DNA of 64,000 bases from Nannocystis bainbridge (GCF_028368995.1 NZ_JAQNDL010000003.1:992001-1056000); one strand, 5' to 3'. Positions 17,448 through 26,542 are shown, counted from the first letter of the stretch. Notes: generated from the letters alone by a model not told the origin. Numbers and translations: made by a program.

Positions 17448-19169
17448 TCACTTCGCGTTGCTGCACGCCGTGTCGTTCGGGTCGCACTTGAAGCGGACGT
17501 GGATGTGGTGAATATGCCCGTCCGAGTGCATCACCAGCGCCGGCGCGCCCTTCGGCCGCGGCCACTGGATCAGCTTCTTCAGCTCGGCCGCGCTCTCGCC
17601 CTCGGCGATCGCCGCCTTGTGCAGCTCTTCTTGCAGCCAGTGCGACAGGAAGATCTCCTGGATCGCCCCGGTCGAGTTCAGCGCGCGGATGAACCGCCAC
17701 GTCGTCCGCCAGTCGACCTCTTCGGGCTCCGGGCGGCAGCTCGTCGTGCTGCAGTTCTTGCAACCGTCGAGGTAGCGCTTGCGTTTGACCTGCAGCCAGA
17801 TGTCGGCGTCGCGGCCGGACTGGTGCGACTTGTGACGGCCGTAGCCGCCGCCGTCCTTGAGCGACAGGTCGGCGATCATCACCTGGTTGCTGAAGCCCTG
17901 GGCGCGGAACTCGGAGACCCCGCGCAGCAGCTGCGACAGCGTGTGGTTGGTCGCGTAGGCGTGCGAGGCGCAGCGGACATCGGCCAGCGGCGAAGGCAGC
18001 AGCTGCACCGGATTGACGAGCGTCCCGCTGGTCACGCCGCCGACCGAGCTCGCGCCCGTGGGGACGATGAAGATCGGCAGGTCGTCGGGGTTCGGCGACT
18101 TCGCCCCGAACGCACCGGCGTCGATCCACAGCGTCAGCTCCTCGCCGCCCTTGAGCCGGTCGGGCACCTTCGGGTTGAACTGGCGCAGCTTGTCGACGCT
18201 CGTGCTGTACAGGTTGGCGACCGCCAGCCAGTCCTCGCCCTCGCCGACCGTGTAGTACTCCTGGACCAGCGGCGGCCGCGGCGGACGCGTCGTCCGCACC
18301 TTGAGCTTCATGTCCGTCAGCAGCGTCGTCACCCCGCCGTTCCACTGCTGCAGCAGCACCGGCGACACCTCGTAGTAGCGGGCGATGTCCTCGAGCGTCT
18401 CGCTCGGGCTGACCTGGTGCTCGATCCACTCCTCGCGCGCCGTCGGCCCCGAAGGACCTGTCCTTTCGGCCACCTGATCGTCGATGCTCGTCGGCGTCGG
18501 CGTCGGCTCCGGCTCGGGCTCGGTCGCCGCGGGTCGGTTGAACAGGAAGATCGCCAGCGCCCCGAGCAGCACGCCGCCGGTCGTGAACTGCAGCGCCCGG
18601 CGGATCATGTGCGCCCGCATGCTCGCGCCGACGAACTCGCGCAGCAGCGGCTCGGCCTCGACCTCGGCCCGCTGCGCCGGCACGGCCATCCAGCCCTCGG
18701 CCAGCCCCAGGTCGCGGCCGTGCAACAGCAACCGGCGCGCCCGCCCGTGGTCGACCCACTCGCGGGCGTAGCGAGCCAGCCGCCGCTGCTCGACGGCCCG
18801 CTGCTCGTCCTCGCCGCGGGCCAGCGCGACCGGCTCGAACTTCAGCTTCTGCTCGAGCTTGCGGTCGCGGTCGTCGTCGGCGATCTCGAGCACGTAGGCG
18901 CCGATGCTGAGGCGATCGCCGGCGCGGAACTCGGTCGGCTCGCTGCAGCGGCGCGAGTTGACGTAGGTGCCGTTGCGCGAGCCACGGTCGGTGACGATGA
19001 GCTTGTCACCCTTGAAGGAGATCCGGCAGTGCTTGCTGGACACGCCGTGGCCGCCGAGGACCAGGGTGGAGTCGACGCTGCTGCCGACCTGCATCTCCGG
19101 GCCCTTGAACGCGACCCGGCGCTCGTCGCCGTCCGGGGATATGACCTTGAAGACAGGTCCGTCAGCCAC
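17448..19169 (-). CDS. FHA-TM-LysM-MepA-type murein endopeptidase
   Basis: GTG at 19169 follows a strong GAGGAGGA site. Residues 5-95 form an FHA domain (VGSS, SSKHCRI, SRNGTYVN). Residues 128-182 carry the same module as the FHA-WD40 protein; a membrane segment (~196-211) follows. Two LysM-like repeats (~248-292, ~303-349) would bind peptidoglycan in the periplasm. Residues ~360-562 match penicillin-insensitive murein endopeptidase (peptidase M74, MepA): H449 and D456 in 'SHQSGRDAD' keep the H-x6-D spacing, and 'HHIHVRF' (H555, H557) supplies the remaining zinc ligands. It ends the tssB-tssC-kinase operon. A likely role is phospho-regulated opening of the wall for T6SS assembly. The linker (230-245) contains a palindrome-family copy at 18449-18469. 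Confidence 0.88.
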   Translation of the reverse strand: MADGPVFKVISPDGDERRVAFKGPEMQVGSSVDSTLVLGGHGVSSKHCRISFKGDKLIVTDRGSRNGTYVNSRRCSEPTEFRAGDRLSIGAYVLEIADDDRDRKLEQKLKFEPVALARGEDEQRAVEQRRLARYAREWVDHGRARRLLLHGRDLGLAEGWMAVPAQRAEVEAEPLLREFVGASMRAHMIRRALQFTTGGVLLGALAIFLFNRPAATEPEPEPTPTPTSIDDQVAERTGPSGPTAREEWIEHQVSPSETLEDIARYYEVSPVLLQQWNGGVTTLLTDMKLKVRTTRPPRPPLVQEYYTVGEGEDWLAVANLYSTSVDKLRQFNPKVPDRLKGGEELTLWIDAGAFGAKSPNPDDLPIFIVPTGASSVGGVTSGTLVNPVQLLPSPLADVRCASHAYATNHTLSQLLRGVSEFRAQGFSNQVMIADLSLKDGGGYGRHKSHQSGRDADIWLQVKRKRYLDGCKNCSTTSCRPEPEEVDWRTTWRFIRALNSTGAIQEIFLSHWLQEELHKAAIAEGESAAELKKLIQWPRPKGAPALVMHSDGHIHHIHVRFKCDPNDTACSNAK

Positions 19170-19179
19170 GGTGTCCTCC

Positions 19180-20856
19180 TCAACCGGCCAGCAGCATCAC
19201 GAGCAAGCCGACCAGGATCAGCAGGCCGCAGCCGACGTTGACGATGATCAGCGTCTTCTGCAGCGACCACTCCGCCGGCTTGCGGACCAGCGCAGCGGCG
19301 GCGTGGCCGTCGAGGGCCATCGTCGCCTCGTTCGGGCGCGCCCGCGACTGCACCGCGGCGGCCGCGTCGGGCATCGCCATCGTCGTCTCGCCCTGCGGGA
19401 TGTTCGGGTCGGCCAGGATCATCGTCGTGTCCTGCCGCGCCGGCATGCCGCCCTGGTCGGACAGGATCATCGTCGACTCGGCCCGCTGCGCCGACGGGTC
19501 CGGCAGGATCATCGTCGACTCGCTCGGCGGCGGCTTGCTCTGCCCGAGCACCACCGTGCCGCCGCTGCCGACGGCCGGGTGGCTGTCGGTGCGGAACACG
19601 ACCGTGCGATCGACGGGCGCCTCTTCGCCGGCGCCGGTGGTCGGCGCCACGACGGTGCGCCCGGCCCCGGTGGTCGTGGCCACGATCGTGCGGCCCGGCG
19701 CTTGCGGGTCGACGACCGTCGCGCTGACCGGCCGCAGCGTCGCGAGGTTGTTGGTGGGCCCGATCGAACCTGACCGTTGGGACAGGCTCGGTCCGACCAC
19801 CGTGCGATCGGCCTGCAGCTTCGGCGACTGCTGCATCAGCAGGTTGGCGCCGCTGCGGCCGGGACGCTTGGTCGACATCAACGTCGTCGTCGTGTCGTCC
19901 TCGTCGTCCTCCTCGTCGGTGATGGTGCCGGACGGGCGCGGGGTCTGGCCGCGCACCTCGATCATCGTGCCCGCGGCGGTCACCGGCGCGCCGGGAGTGA
20001 TCCCGGGGAACCGACGCACGTGGGCGATCGCGTCGGCCATCGCCTTGAGATCGGCGAAGCGCTCTTCGGGCTGTTTGCCGAGCGCGCGGCGGATGAGGCC
20101 CTCGACGCCGACCGGCACGCCCACGTCGGGCGCGACGTCGGCCAGCCGCGGCGGCGGCTCACCCATGATCTTGCGGGCGATCTCGTAATACGACTGGCCC
20201 TGGAACGGCAGCTGGCCGCTGACCAGCTCGAACAGCACGACCCCGAGCGCGAACACGTCCGTGCGCTCGTCGGTCGCCCGACCCTCGAGCTGCTCGGGCG
20301 CGCGGTAGTCGACGGTGCCGAGCGCCGAGTCGACGCGCGTGCTGTCGCTCGACACGATCTCGAGCTCGGCCGTCGCGTAGTCGAGGATCCGGACCTCGCC
20401 GCGGTCCGTGACGAAGATGTTGCTCGGTTTGAGGTCGCGGTGTGCGGTCCGCGTGCTCGCATAGACGGCGTGCAGGATCTCCGCCGTCTGGCCGCACAGC
20501 TCGAGCGCGCGCATCCACGGCATTCGGCCGACGCGCGCGCGCAGCTTGCCGACGTCGTCGCCGGTCAGCGAGTCCATCACCACGATCGGCGGGTTGCGCG
20601 AGGCCAGCCCGAGCCCGCGCGGCAGCACGAGCCCCGAGTGGCCGGCGCGACCGACCGTGGCGATCAACTTGGCGTAGCGGTCGAGCGCGTCGTCGCCGGC
20701 GCGCCCGGGCTCGAGGACCTTGAGCGCGACGGCTCGCTGGCCCTGCGTATCCCAGGCACGAAACACCTGCCCGACTCCCCCGCCTCCGAGGGACTCGCGC
20801 AGCTGGTAGCGACCGCCGACGACGGTGCCGATCCGATGTGACGAAGTGACTGTCAC
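19180..20856 (-). CDS. Membrane-anchored Ser/Thr protein kinase, T6SS-linked
   Basis: GTG start at 20856, 4 nt after tssC; 558 aa. The kinase domain (~15-275) has the glycine loop GGGGVGQV, Lys46 in ALKVL, HRDLKPSN (139-146) and APE (186-188). The DFG motif reads DYA (159-161), with the metal-binding Asp kept, and the usual helix-C Glu is not evident. The tail (~300-530) holds many Thr motifs: TIVA, TVVA, TVVF, TVVL, TMIL three times, TMAM and TMAL, good candidates for autophosphorylation and FHA docking. A C-terminal membrane segment (~534-556) anchors it. By analogy with PpkA-Fha of Pseudomonas, it probably activates T6SS firing through phosphothreonine; the downstream FHA-MepA gene is 10 nt away. 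Confidence 0.88.
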   Translation of the reverse strand: MTVTSSHRIGTVVGGRYQLRESLGGGGVGQVFRAWDTQGQRAVALKVLEPGRAGDDALDRYAKLIATVGRAGHSGLVLPRGLGLASRNPPIVVMDSLTGDDVGKLRARVGRMPWMRALELCGQTAEILHAVYASTRTAHRDLKPSNIFVTDRGEVRILDYATAELEIVSSDSTRVDSALGTVDYRAPEQLEGRATDERTDVFALGVVLFELVSGQLPFQGQSYYEIARKIMGEPPPRLADVAPDVGVPVGVEGLIRRALGKQPEERFADLKAMADAIAHVRRFPGITPGAPVTAAGTMIEVRGQTPRPSGTITDEEDDEDDTTTTLMSTKRPGRSGANLLMQQSPKLQADRTVVGPSLSQRSGSIGPTNNLATLRPVSATVVDPQAPGRTIVATTTGAGRTVVAPTTGAGEEAPVDRTVVFRTDSHPAVGSGGTVVLGQSKPPPSESTMILPDPSAQRAESTMILSDQGGMPARQDTTMILADPNIPQGETTMAMPDAAAAVQSRARPNEATMALDGHAAAALVRKPAEWSLQKTLIIVNVGCGLLILVGLLVMLLAG

Positions 20857-20860
20857 CTGG

Positions 20861-22354
20861 CTAGGACTTGTCCAGCTTGCCGACGAGCGACAGGGTGAAC
20901 TCGGCGCCCTCGAACTTGAGGTGCGGCTCGATGGCCAGGTTGCAGCGGAACCAGCCGACCTGCCCCTCGACCTCCTCGACGATCACCTTGGCCTTGCGCA
21001 GCGGCTTGCGCGAGCGGGTCGCGGCCGGCGGATCCGGCATGTCCGACACGTACTGACGGATCCAGTTGTTGAGCTCGCGGTCGAGGTCGGCGCGCGACTT
21101 CCAGGTGCCGATCTGCTCGCGCTGGAGGACCTTCATGTAGTGGGCGAGGCGCGTGATCACGAACATGTACGGGAGGCGCGTCCCGAGCATGTAGTTGGTC
21201 TGCGCCGCCAGACCCTCGGCGGTCTTGGCGAACACCTTCGGCCGCTGGATCGAGTTGGCGGAGAAGAACGACGCGTTGTCGCTGTCCTTGCGGAACACCA
21301 GGCCGATGAAGCCCTGCTCGGCGAGCTCGTACTCGCGGCGGTCGTCGAGCGAGGTCTCGGTCGGGATCTTGCTCTTCAGTTCGCCGCCCTGCTCATACTG
21401 GTGGAGCGGCAGGTTGTAGACCGCGCCGCCGCCCTGGGGGCCGATGATGTTCGGGCACCAGCGGTACTTGGCGAAGCTCTCGGCGATCTTGGCGGCCATC
21501 GCCAGCGACGCCGGGCCCCACAGGTACGCGTCGTGGTCGTCGATCACCTCCTCGGTGAAGTCGAAGGCCTTGACCCCGAGCTCGCTCTCGCGCTTGCCGT
21601 ACGGCGCGCGCAGCATGAAGCGCGGCATGCACATGCCGAGGTAACGGGCGTCCTCGGTCTCGCGCAGGCTGTTCCACTTGGCGTACTGCGGGCCCTCGAA
21701 CAGCGCCTGCAGGTCCTTGAGCTTGGGCAGGTCGGTGAACGACTGCACGCCGAACATCTTCGGTGCGGCGTTGCCGAGGAACGGCGCGTGCGACATGGCG
21801 CCCACGGCCGCGAACTGCTTGAGCAGCTGGATGTCCTCGGTCCCGGTGCCGAAGTCGTACGTCGAGCAGATCACCCCGTACGGCTTGCCGCCGAACACGC
21901 CGAAGTTGTTGCGGTAGATCGTGTTGTAGAGGCCCGACTTGGTGATGTCGGGCGCGTCCTCGAAGTCGACCCGGAGGTCTTCCTTGGTCGCGTTGACGAT
22001 CTCGAGGCGGACGTTCTCACGGAAGTCGATCTGGTCGACCAGGTACTTGAGGCCGCGCCAGGACGACTCGAGCTGGCGGACCTGCGGGTGATGCAAGATC
22101 TGGTTGACCTGAGAGGTGAGGCGGCGGTCGATGTCCGCGATCATCTCGTCGATGAGGCCCTTGTCGATCTTCGGCGCGACCGTGGGCGACCGCAGGAGAT
22201 CGTCCATCAGCTTGCGGGTGCCGCGGCGGACCAGCTCGTAGGCCTCGCCGTCGTTCGGGCCGAGCTTGGTCTCGGAGAGCAGCGAGTCGAGTAGCGAGTC
22301 TTGCAACTCGCCCGCTTGCCGCTGCGACGCTGTCTGGGAATTCGTGTCCGACAT
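20861..22354 (-). CDS. tssC: Type VI secretion sheath large subunit TssC
   Basis: The 497-aa protein matches TssC (VipB/EvpB) in length and sequence, for example 'LESSWRGLKYLVDQIDFRENVRLEIVN', 'NNFGVFGGKPYGVICSTYDFG' and the C-terminal 'KVIVEEVEGQVGWFRCNL'. With TssB it forms the contractile sheath that drives the Hcp tube. ATG at 22354 follows AGAAGGAG at good spacing. It lies 38 nt after tssB and 4 nt before the kinase gene, so sheath and kinase are translated from one mRNA. Confidence 0.96.
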   Translation of the reverse strand: MSDTNSQTASQRQAGELQDSLLDSLLSETKLGPNDGEAYELVRRGTRKLMDDLLRSPTVAPKIDKGLIDEMIADIDRRLTSQVNQILHHPQVRQLESSWRGLKYLVDQIDFRENVRLEIVNATKEDLRVDFEDAPDITKSGLYNTIYRNNFGVFGGKPYGVICSTYDFGTGTEDIQLLKQFAAVGAMSHAPFLGNAAPKMFGVQSFTDLPKLKDLQALFEGPQYAKWNSLRETEDARYLGMCMPRFMLRAPYGKRESELGVKAFDFTEEVIDDHDAYLWGPASLAMAAKIAESFAKYRWCPNIIGPQGGGAVYNLPLHQYEQGGELKSKIPTETSLDDRREYELAEQGFIGLVFRKDSDNASFFSANSIQRPKVFAKTAEGLAAQTNYMLGTRLPYMFVITRLAHYMKVLQREQIGTWKSRADLDRELNNWIRQYVSDMPDPPAATRSRKPLRKAKVIVEEVEGQVGWFRCNLAIEPHLKFEGAEFTLSLVGKLDKS

Positions 22355-22392
22355 GTCCTAAAACTCCTTCTGCGAATCCGTGGCGGAGAGCC

Positions 22393-22902
22393 TCACGACC
22401 CCGGCTTGTCCTCGATCCCCAGCTCTTTCATCAGGCGATTGCGCTTGTCGGGGTCGCGCAGCGCCTCGACCAGCTTCTTCTTGAAGTCCGGCACGTTGCC
22501 GCCGACCAGCGGGCCCTTGAGGGCCGTGAGCGCGTTGCGCAGCTCCATCAGCTCCTTGAGCTGCGGCACCTGCTCGACGATCCCCTCGGGGCGGAAGTCC
22601 TTCAGCGTGTCGAACTTGAGGCTGAGCGAGAGGTCGCCCTGATCGCCGTCCGTCAGCTTGTTGGTGACGCTGATGTCGGTCTCGAGCTTCTGCGCCGCCA
22701 TCACCTTGTCGAAGTTGTCCTTGTCGACGTTGATGGGGACGCGCTCCTCGACCGGCCGGTCGTCCTGGCGCCCCGTGAAGTCGCCGAGCATGAGGATCTT
22801 GAGCGGGAGCTCGACGTCCTCCTGCGCCCCGTCCGTGGCCGGCTTGTACGTGATGTTCACGCGCTCCTTCGGCGCAACCGATCCGTCTTTACCCTTGCTC
22901 AT
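22393..22902 (-). CDS. tssB: Type VI secretion sheath small subunit TssB
   Basis: TssB (VipA) family, 169 aa from the ATG at 22902; this start is chosen because family members begin 'MSK..S..P..RVNI.Y', although an ATG at 22914 is also in frame. Typical features are 'LPLKILMLGDFTG', 'VPINVDKDNFDKVM' and 'LKDFRPEGIVEQVPQL'. It pairs with TssC in the sheath. First gene of a minus-strand operon tssB-tssC-kinase-FHA/LysM/MepA, diverging from hcp-clpV. Confidence 0.95.
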   Translation of the reverse strand: MSKGKDGSVAPKERVNITYKPATDGAQEDVELPLKILMLGDFTGRQDDRPVEERVPINVDKDNFDKVMAAQKLETDISVTNKLTDGDQGDLSLSLKFDTLKDFRPEGIVEQVPQLKELMELRNALTALKGPLVGGNVPDFKKKLVEALRDPDKRNRLMKELGIEDKPGS

Positions 22903-23251
22903 GAAGGCACCCATCCTCGCGGACACTACTGTTTTCGTCGCCCCGTCTGTCCCCGCGGTGCACCAGACAGCGCCACCTCTGCGGCATGGACCATAGAACG
23001 GCGAGCCGTCCGACGTCCAGAGCGTGCGAGAGGCGCCGCGATCGCGCGCGCGAAATCACCGCACGCTGACACCGACGTAACGCGGATGAGGGCGTGCCGG
23101 ACGTCGCCGCGCGCTCGCGCGAAAGTGACACCAGCGCGAATTTGCACATGCGCGATTCTGCGAGCCAAAGTCGCGTTGGAGGCCGCGCAGGCGCGAAAAT
23201 ACCGGTGTCGAGCCCGTAGCCGGCCCGGGGGCCTTTGATAAGGTGTCCCGC
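22903..23251. other. Divergent tssB/hcp promoter region
   Basis: About 350 bp between two divergent T6SS operons. Both promoters must lie here. No convincing sigma-70 or sigma-54 promoter was recognised, and no repeat was found. No protein-like frame occurs. Confidence 0.6.
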
Positions 23252-23746
23252 ATGGCTGAGACCGTCCATCTGTACCTGAAAGCGAATGGCCAAGACATCC
23301 AGGGCGAGAGCTCGCAGACCTCGCTGGGTCGCGAGAACTCCATCGAGTGCGTCGAATTCCAAGACAGCGTCCGCACCGCGCGTGAGCACGGCAGCCGTGC
23401 CGCCGTCGGTCGCCGCGTCCACGCGCCGATCCGGATCGTGAAGCGCATCGACAAGAGCTCGCCGCTGATCGCCAAGGCCCTGTGCCGCAACGAGAGAATC
23501 GACGCCGAGTTCAAGTTCTTCCGCCCGATGCCGACCGGCGACGGCACGACCGAGCAGTTCTTCACCGTCAAGCTGGAGAACGGCCGCGTCGACTCGATCG
23601 AGCGCCTCTCGCCCAACGCCCTCGACCCGGCCGAGGCCAAGGCCCCGCCGCTCGAGACCGTGAGCATCGTCTACCACACCATCACGTGGATCTTCGTCCC
23701 CACGGGCGCCGAGTTCGTCGACTCGTGGTCGAACAGCGACGGCTGA
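23252..23746 (+). CDS. hcp: Hcp, type VI secretion inner-tube protein
   Basis: The 164-aa product has the Hcp pattern 'VHLYLKANGQDIQGESSQ', 'ECVEFQDSV', 'HAPIRIVKRIDKSSPLIAKAL' and 'IVYHTITW', and the usual length. Hcp hexamers stack into the tube propelled by the TssBC sheath and also chaperone effectors. ATG at 23252 is preferred to the in-frame GTG three codons upstream because family members begin M-[AP]. It is followed by an imperfect hairpin and then clpV 119 nt downstream, so tube protein may be made in excess over the ATPase. Confidence 0.95.
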   Translation: MAETVHLYLKANGQDIQGESSQTSLGRENSIECVEFQDSVRTAREHGSRAAVGRRVHAPIRIVKRIDKSSPLIAKALCRNERIDAEFKFFRPMPTGDGTTEQFFTVKLENGRVDSIERLSPNALDPAEAKAPPLETVSIVYHTITWIFVPTGAEFVDSWSNSDG

Positions 23747-23769
23747 TCGCCGTTCGTTGCACATAAAAC

Positions 23770-23803
23770 GGCCTGGCGCGTGAGTTCGTCTCCGCGCCTG
23801 GCC
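23770..23803 (+). terminator. Imperfect hairpin between hcp and clpV
   Basis: GGCCTGGCGCG (23770-23780) pairs with CGCGCCTGGCC (23793-23803) with one internal T-T mismatch and a 12-nt loop. Only a short pyrimidine-rich run follows (ctttct). It may act as an attenuator or RNA stabiliser rather than a full terminator. Confidence 0.5.
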
Positions 23804-23865
23804 GGCCTGGCTTTCTACTATAGCGTTCCCCCTCCCTCCCCACCTTTCCCCGCGAGAGACCCCGC

Positions 23866-26499
23866 ATGCGCGTCGACCCGAAAGCGATCGTTCGAAGGCT
23901 CAACCCGACCTGCACCTCGATGCTCGAGGCCGCGGTGTCCCACGCCGCCAGCTCCCGCTACTACGAGATCGTCCCCGAGCACCTGCTCGTCGCGATCTTG
24001 AGCGCCGAGGACACCGACGCGGCGAAGATCCTCTCGCACTTCAATCAGGACGCGACGCGCCTGCGGCAGCGCGTGCAGCGGGCCCTCGAGACCATGCGGA
24101 CCGGCAACGCCGGCCGCCCCGTGTTCGCCGAGACGCTCTTCCAGTGGCTCGAGGACGCGTGGGTCGTCGCCTCGCTGCAGTACGGCTCGACCGAGATCCG
24201 CACCGGCCACCTCATCCAGCAGTGGTGCGCCCGCGGCCACCGCTACAGCGCCGAGACGCTGCCCGAGCTGGCCGCGATCGACCTCGAGACGCTGCGCAAG
24301 GACCTCGAAGGCATCGCCGCCGGCTCGAAAGAGGCCGTGCGCGCGGCCTCGGCCCCTGCGGGCGGCACAGGCGGCGGCACCGCTGCTGCGACGCCGGTCG
24401 CCGCCGGCGAGCAGGCGCTGCGCCGCTTCACCTCGTCGTACACGGAGAAGGCCCGCGAGGGCAAGATCGACCCGGTGTTCGGTCGCCACCAGGAGATCCG
24501 CCAGCTGGTGGAGATCTTGATCCGCCGGCGCAAGAACAACCCGATCATCGTCGGCGAGCCTGGCGTCGGCAAGACCGCGCTCGTCGAAGGCCTCGCCCGC
24601 GCGATCGTCGAGGGCGACGTCCCGACCGCGCTGCAGGACGTCGAGCTGCTCGAGCTCGACATGGGCCTCATGCAGGCCGGCGCCGGCGTGCGCGGCGAGT
24701 TCGAGAAGCGCCTCAAGGCCGTCATCGAGGAGGTCAAGTCCTCGCCCAAGCCGATCGTCCTGTTCATCGACGAGGCCCACACCATCGTCGGCAACAAGGA
24801 CAACGACGCCACCAACATCCTCAAGCCCGCGCTGGCCCGCGGCGAGCTGCGCACGATCGCCGCCACGACCTGGTCCGAGTACAAGAAGTACTTCGAGAAG
24901 GACGCCGCGTTCGCCCGCCGCTTCCAGTTGGTCAAGGTCGACGAGCCGTCGGAGGACCAGGCGCTGGTCATGCTCCGCGGCCTGCGCGACACCTACGAGC
25001 GCACCCACACCGTGACGATCCGCGACGAGGCGCTGATCGCCGCCGTCAAGCTCAGCCACCGCTACATCTCCGGCCGTCAGCTGCCCGACAAGGCGGTCGA
25101 CCTGCTCGACACCGCTTCGACGCGGGTGAAGATCGAGCAAGCGTCGCGGCCCGAGGCGATGCTGCGCCAGGAGCAGGAGCTCGCGGCGCTCAGCCGTGAG
25201 ATCGGCGCGCTCGAGCGCGAGGATCGCGAGGGCAACCTCGTCGACCTCGCCCGCCTCGCCGAGCTGCGCGACAAGCTGCGGAGCGGCGAGAACGAGCGGA
25301 CCGCCCTCGACCGCCGCTGGCAAGAGGAGAAGGAGGCCCTGGGCGCCGTCGACAAGGCCCGCGAGGCCCTGCGCACCGCCGGCGACGCGGCCACCGACGA
25401 GCTCCGCGAGGCCAAGCGCACCGCCGACGCCACGCTGATCGCCGCCGGGGGCGAGGAGCGCCTGATCCACGCCGAGGTCGACAGCGACGCCGTCGCCCGC
25501 GTCGTCTCCAACTGGACCGGCATCCCCGTCGGCAACATGAAGCGCGACGCGATGGAGAGCCTGCTGCGCCTCGAGGACACCCTCACCGAGCGCGTCAAGG
25601 GTCAGCCCAACGCGGTCAAGGTCGTGTCGGAGACGCTGCGCATCGCCCACGCCGGCATCCGCAACCCGAGCACCCCGATCGGCGTGCTGCTGTTCGTCGG
25701 CACCAGCGGCGTCGGCAAGACCGAGACCGCGACGGCCCTCGCCGACCTGCTCTACGGCGGCGAGCGCTTCATGACGACGATCAACATGTCGGAGTTCCAG
25801 GAGAAGCACACGGTGTCGCGCCTGATCGGCTCGCCGCCGGGCTACGTCGGCTACGGCGAGGGCGGCGTGCTGACCGAGGCCGTGCGTCAGCGGCCCTACT
25901 CGGTGGTCCTGCTCGACGAGTGCGAGAAGGCCGACCTCGACGTCATGAACCTGTTCTACCAGGTGTTCGACAAGGGCATGCTGTCGGACGGCGAGGGTCG
26001 CCTCATCGACTTCAAGAACACGATCGTGATCCTCACCAGCAACCTGGCCTCGGACGCGATCATGAAGCAGACCGACAACGGCCTGACCCAGCGCTCGCCC
26101 GAGGAGTTGGTCGAGGCGATCCGGCCGACGCTGTCGAAGCACTTCAAGCCGGCGCTGCTGGCCCGCATGTCGATCGTGCCGTTCCAGCCGCTGCCGCCGG
26201 CGGTGCTGCGCGAGATCACCGAGCTCAAGCTCAGGGGCCTGCGCAAGCGCCTGATGGACAGCCACAAGATCGAGACCGAAGTGCTCGACGAGGTCTACGA
26301 CGCCATGGCCGCTCGCTGCAACGAGGCCGAGACCGGCGCCCGCAACGTCGATCACATCCTCCGCGGCTCGCTCATGCCGGTGCTCAGCCGCAAGCTGCTC
26401 GAGGCGTTCGCCGCTGGTCAGCAGCCGAGCAAGCTCCGCATCGGCCTCGGCAAAGAGGGCGAGGCCTGGGACATCACCTTCGACCCGCTGCCCGAGTGA
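23866..26499 (+). CDS. clpV: ClpV (TssH), T6SS sheath-disassembly ATPase
   Basis: The 877-aa ClpB-like AAA+ protein starts with a ClpV-type N-domain ('LNPTCTSMLEAAVSHAASSRYYEIVPEHLL'), which binds the contracted sheath through TssC. Two ATPase domains carry Walker A motifs GEPGVGKT (~230-237) and GTSGVGKT (~612-619), a Walker B 'LFIDEAHTIVG' and the usual 'GYVGYGEGG' loop. It recycles TssB/TssC after firing. Length and domain order are complete. It lies downstream of hcp, with a strong terminator after its stop. Presence of clpV with hcp and tssBC confirms a genuine T6SS rather than a phage-tail-derived injection system. Confidence 0.95.
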   Translation: MRVDPKAIVRRLNPTCTSMLEAAVSHAASSRYYEIVPEHLLVAILSAEDTDAAKILSHFNQDATRLRQRVQRALETMRTGNAGRPVFAETLFQWLEDAWVVASLQYGSTEIRTGHLIQQWCARGHRYSAETLPELAAIDLETLRKDLEGIAAGSKEAVRAASAPAGGTGGGTAAATPVAAGEQALRRFTSSYTEKAREGKIDPVFGRHQEIRQLVEILIRRRKNNPIIVGEPGVGKTALVEGLARAIVEGDVPTALQDVELLELDMGLMQAGAGVRGEFEKRLKAVIEEVKSSPKPIVLFIDEAHTIVGNKDNDATNILKPALARGELRTIAATTWSEYKKYFEKDAAFARRFQLVKVDEPSEDQALVMLRGLRDTYERTHTVTIRDEALIAAVKLSHRYISGRQLPDKAVDLLDTASTRVKIEQASRPEAMLRQEQELAALSREIGALEREDREGNLVDLARLAELRDKLRSGENERTALDRRWQEEKEALGAVDKAREALRTAGDAATDELREAKRTADATLIAAGGEERLIHAEVDSDAVARVVSNWTGIPVGNMKRDAMESLLRLEDTLTERVKGQPNAVKVVSETLRIAHAGIRNPSTPIGVLLFVGTSGVGKTETATALADLLYGGERFMTTINMSEFQEKHTVSRLIGSPPGYVGYGEGGVLTEAVRQRPYSVVLLDECEKADLDVMNLFYQVFDKGMLSDGEGRLIDFKNTIVILTSNLASDAIMKQTDNGLTQRSPEELVEAIRPTLSKHFKPALLARMSIVPFQPLPPAVLREITELKLRGLRKRLMDSHKIETEVLDEVYDAMAARCNEAETGARNVDHILRGSLMPVLSRKLLEAFAAGQQPSKLRIGLGKEGEAWDITFDPLPE

Positions 26500-26542
26500 C
26501 GCCGCCGGCCCGGAGTTCTCCCGGGCCGACGACGTAGCCACA

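Noticed and set aside
22927..23251. Sigma-54 promoter upstream of hcp
   Set aside because: A TGACAC...TTTGCA-like pair near 23127-23150 has the wrong spacing (needs GG-N10-GC).
20861..26499. Phage tail or extracellular contractile injection system
   Set aside because: TssB/TssC, Hcp of normal T6SS type and a ClpV with sheath-binding N-domain are present, which is specific for T6SS.
23818..26541. 907-aa minus-strand frame opposite clpV
   Set aside because: It is a shadow of the clpV reading frame without recognisable motifs.
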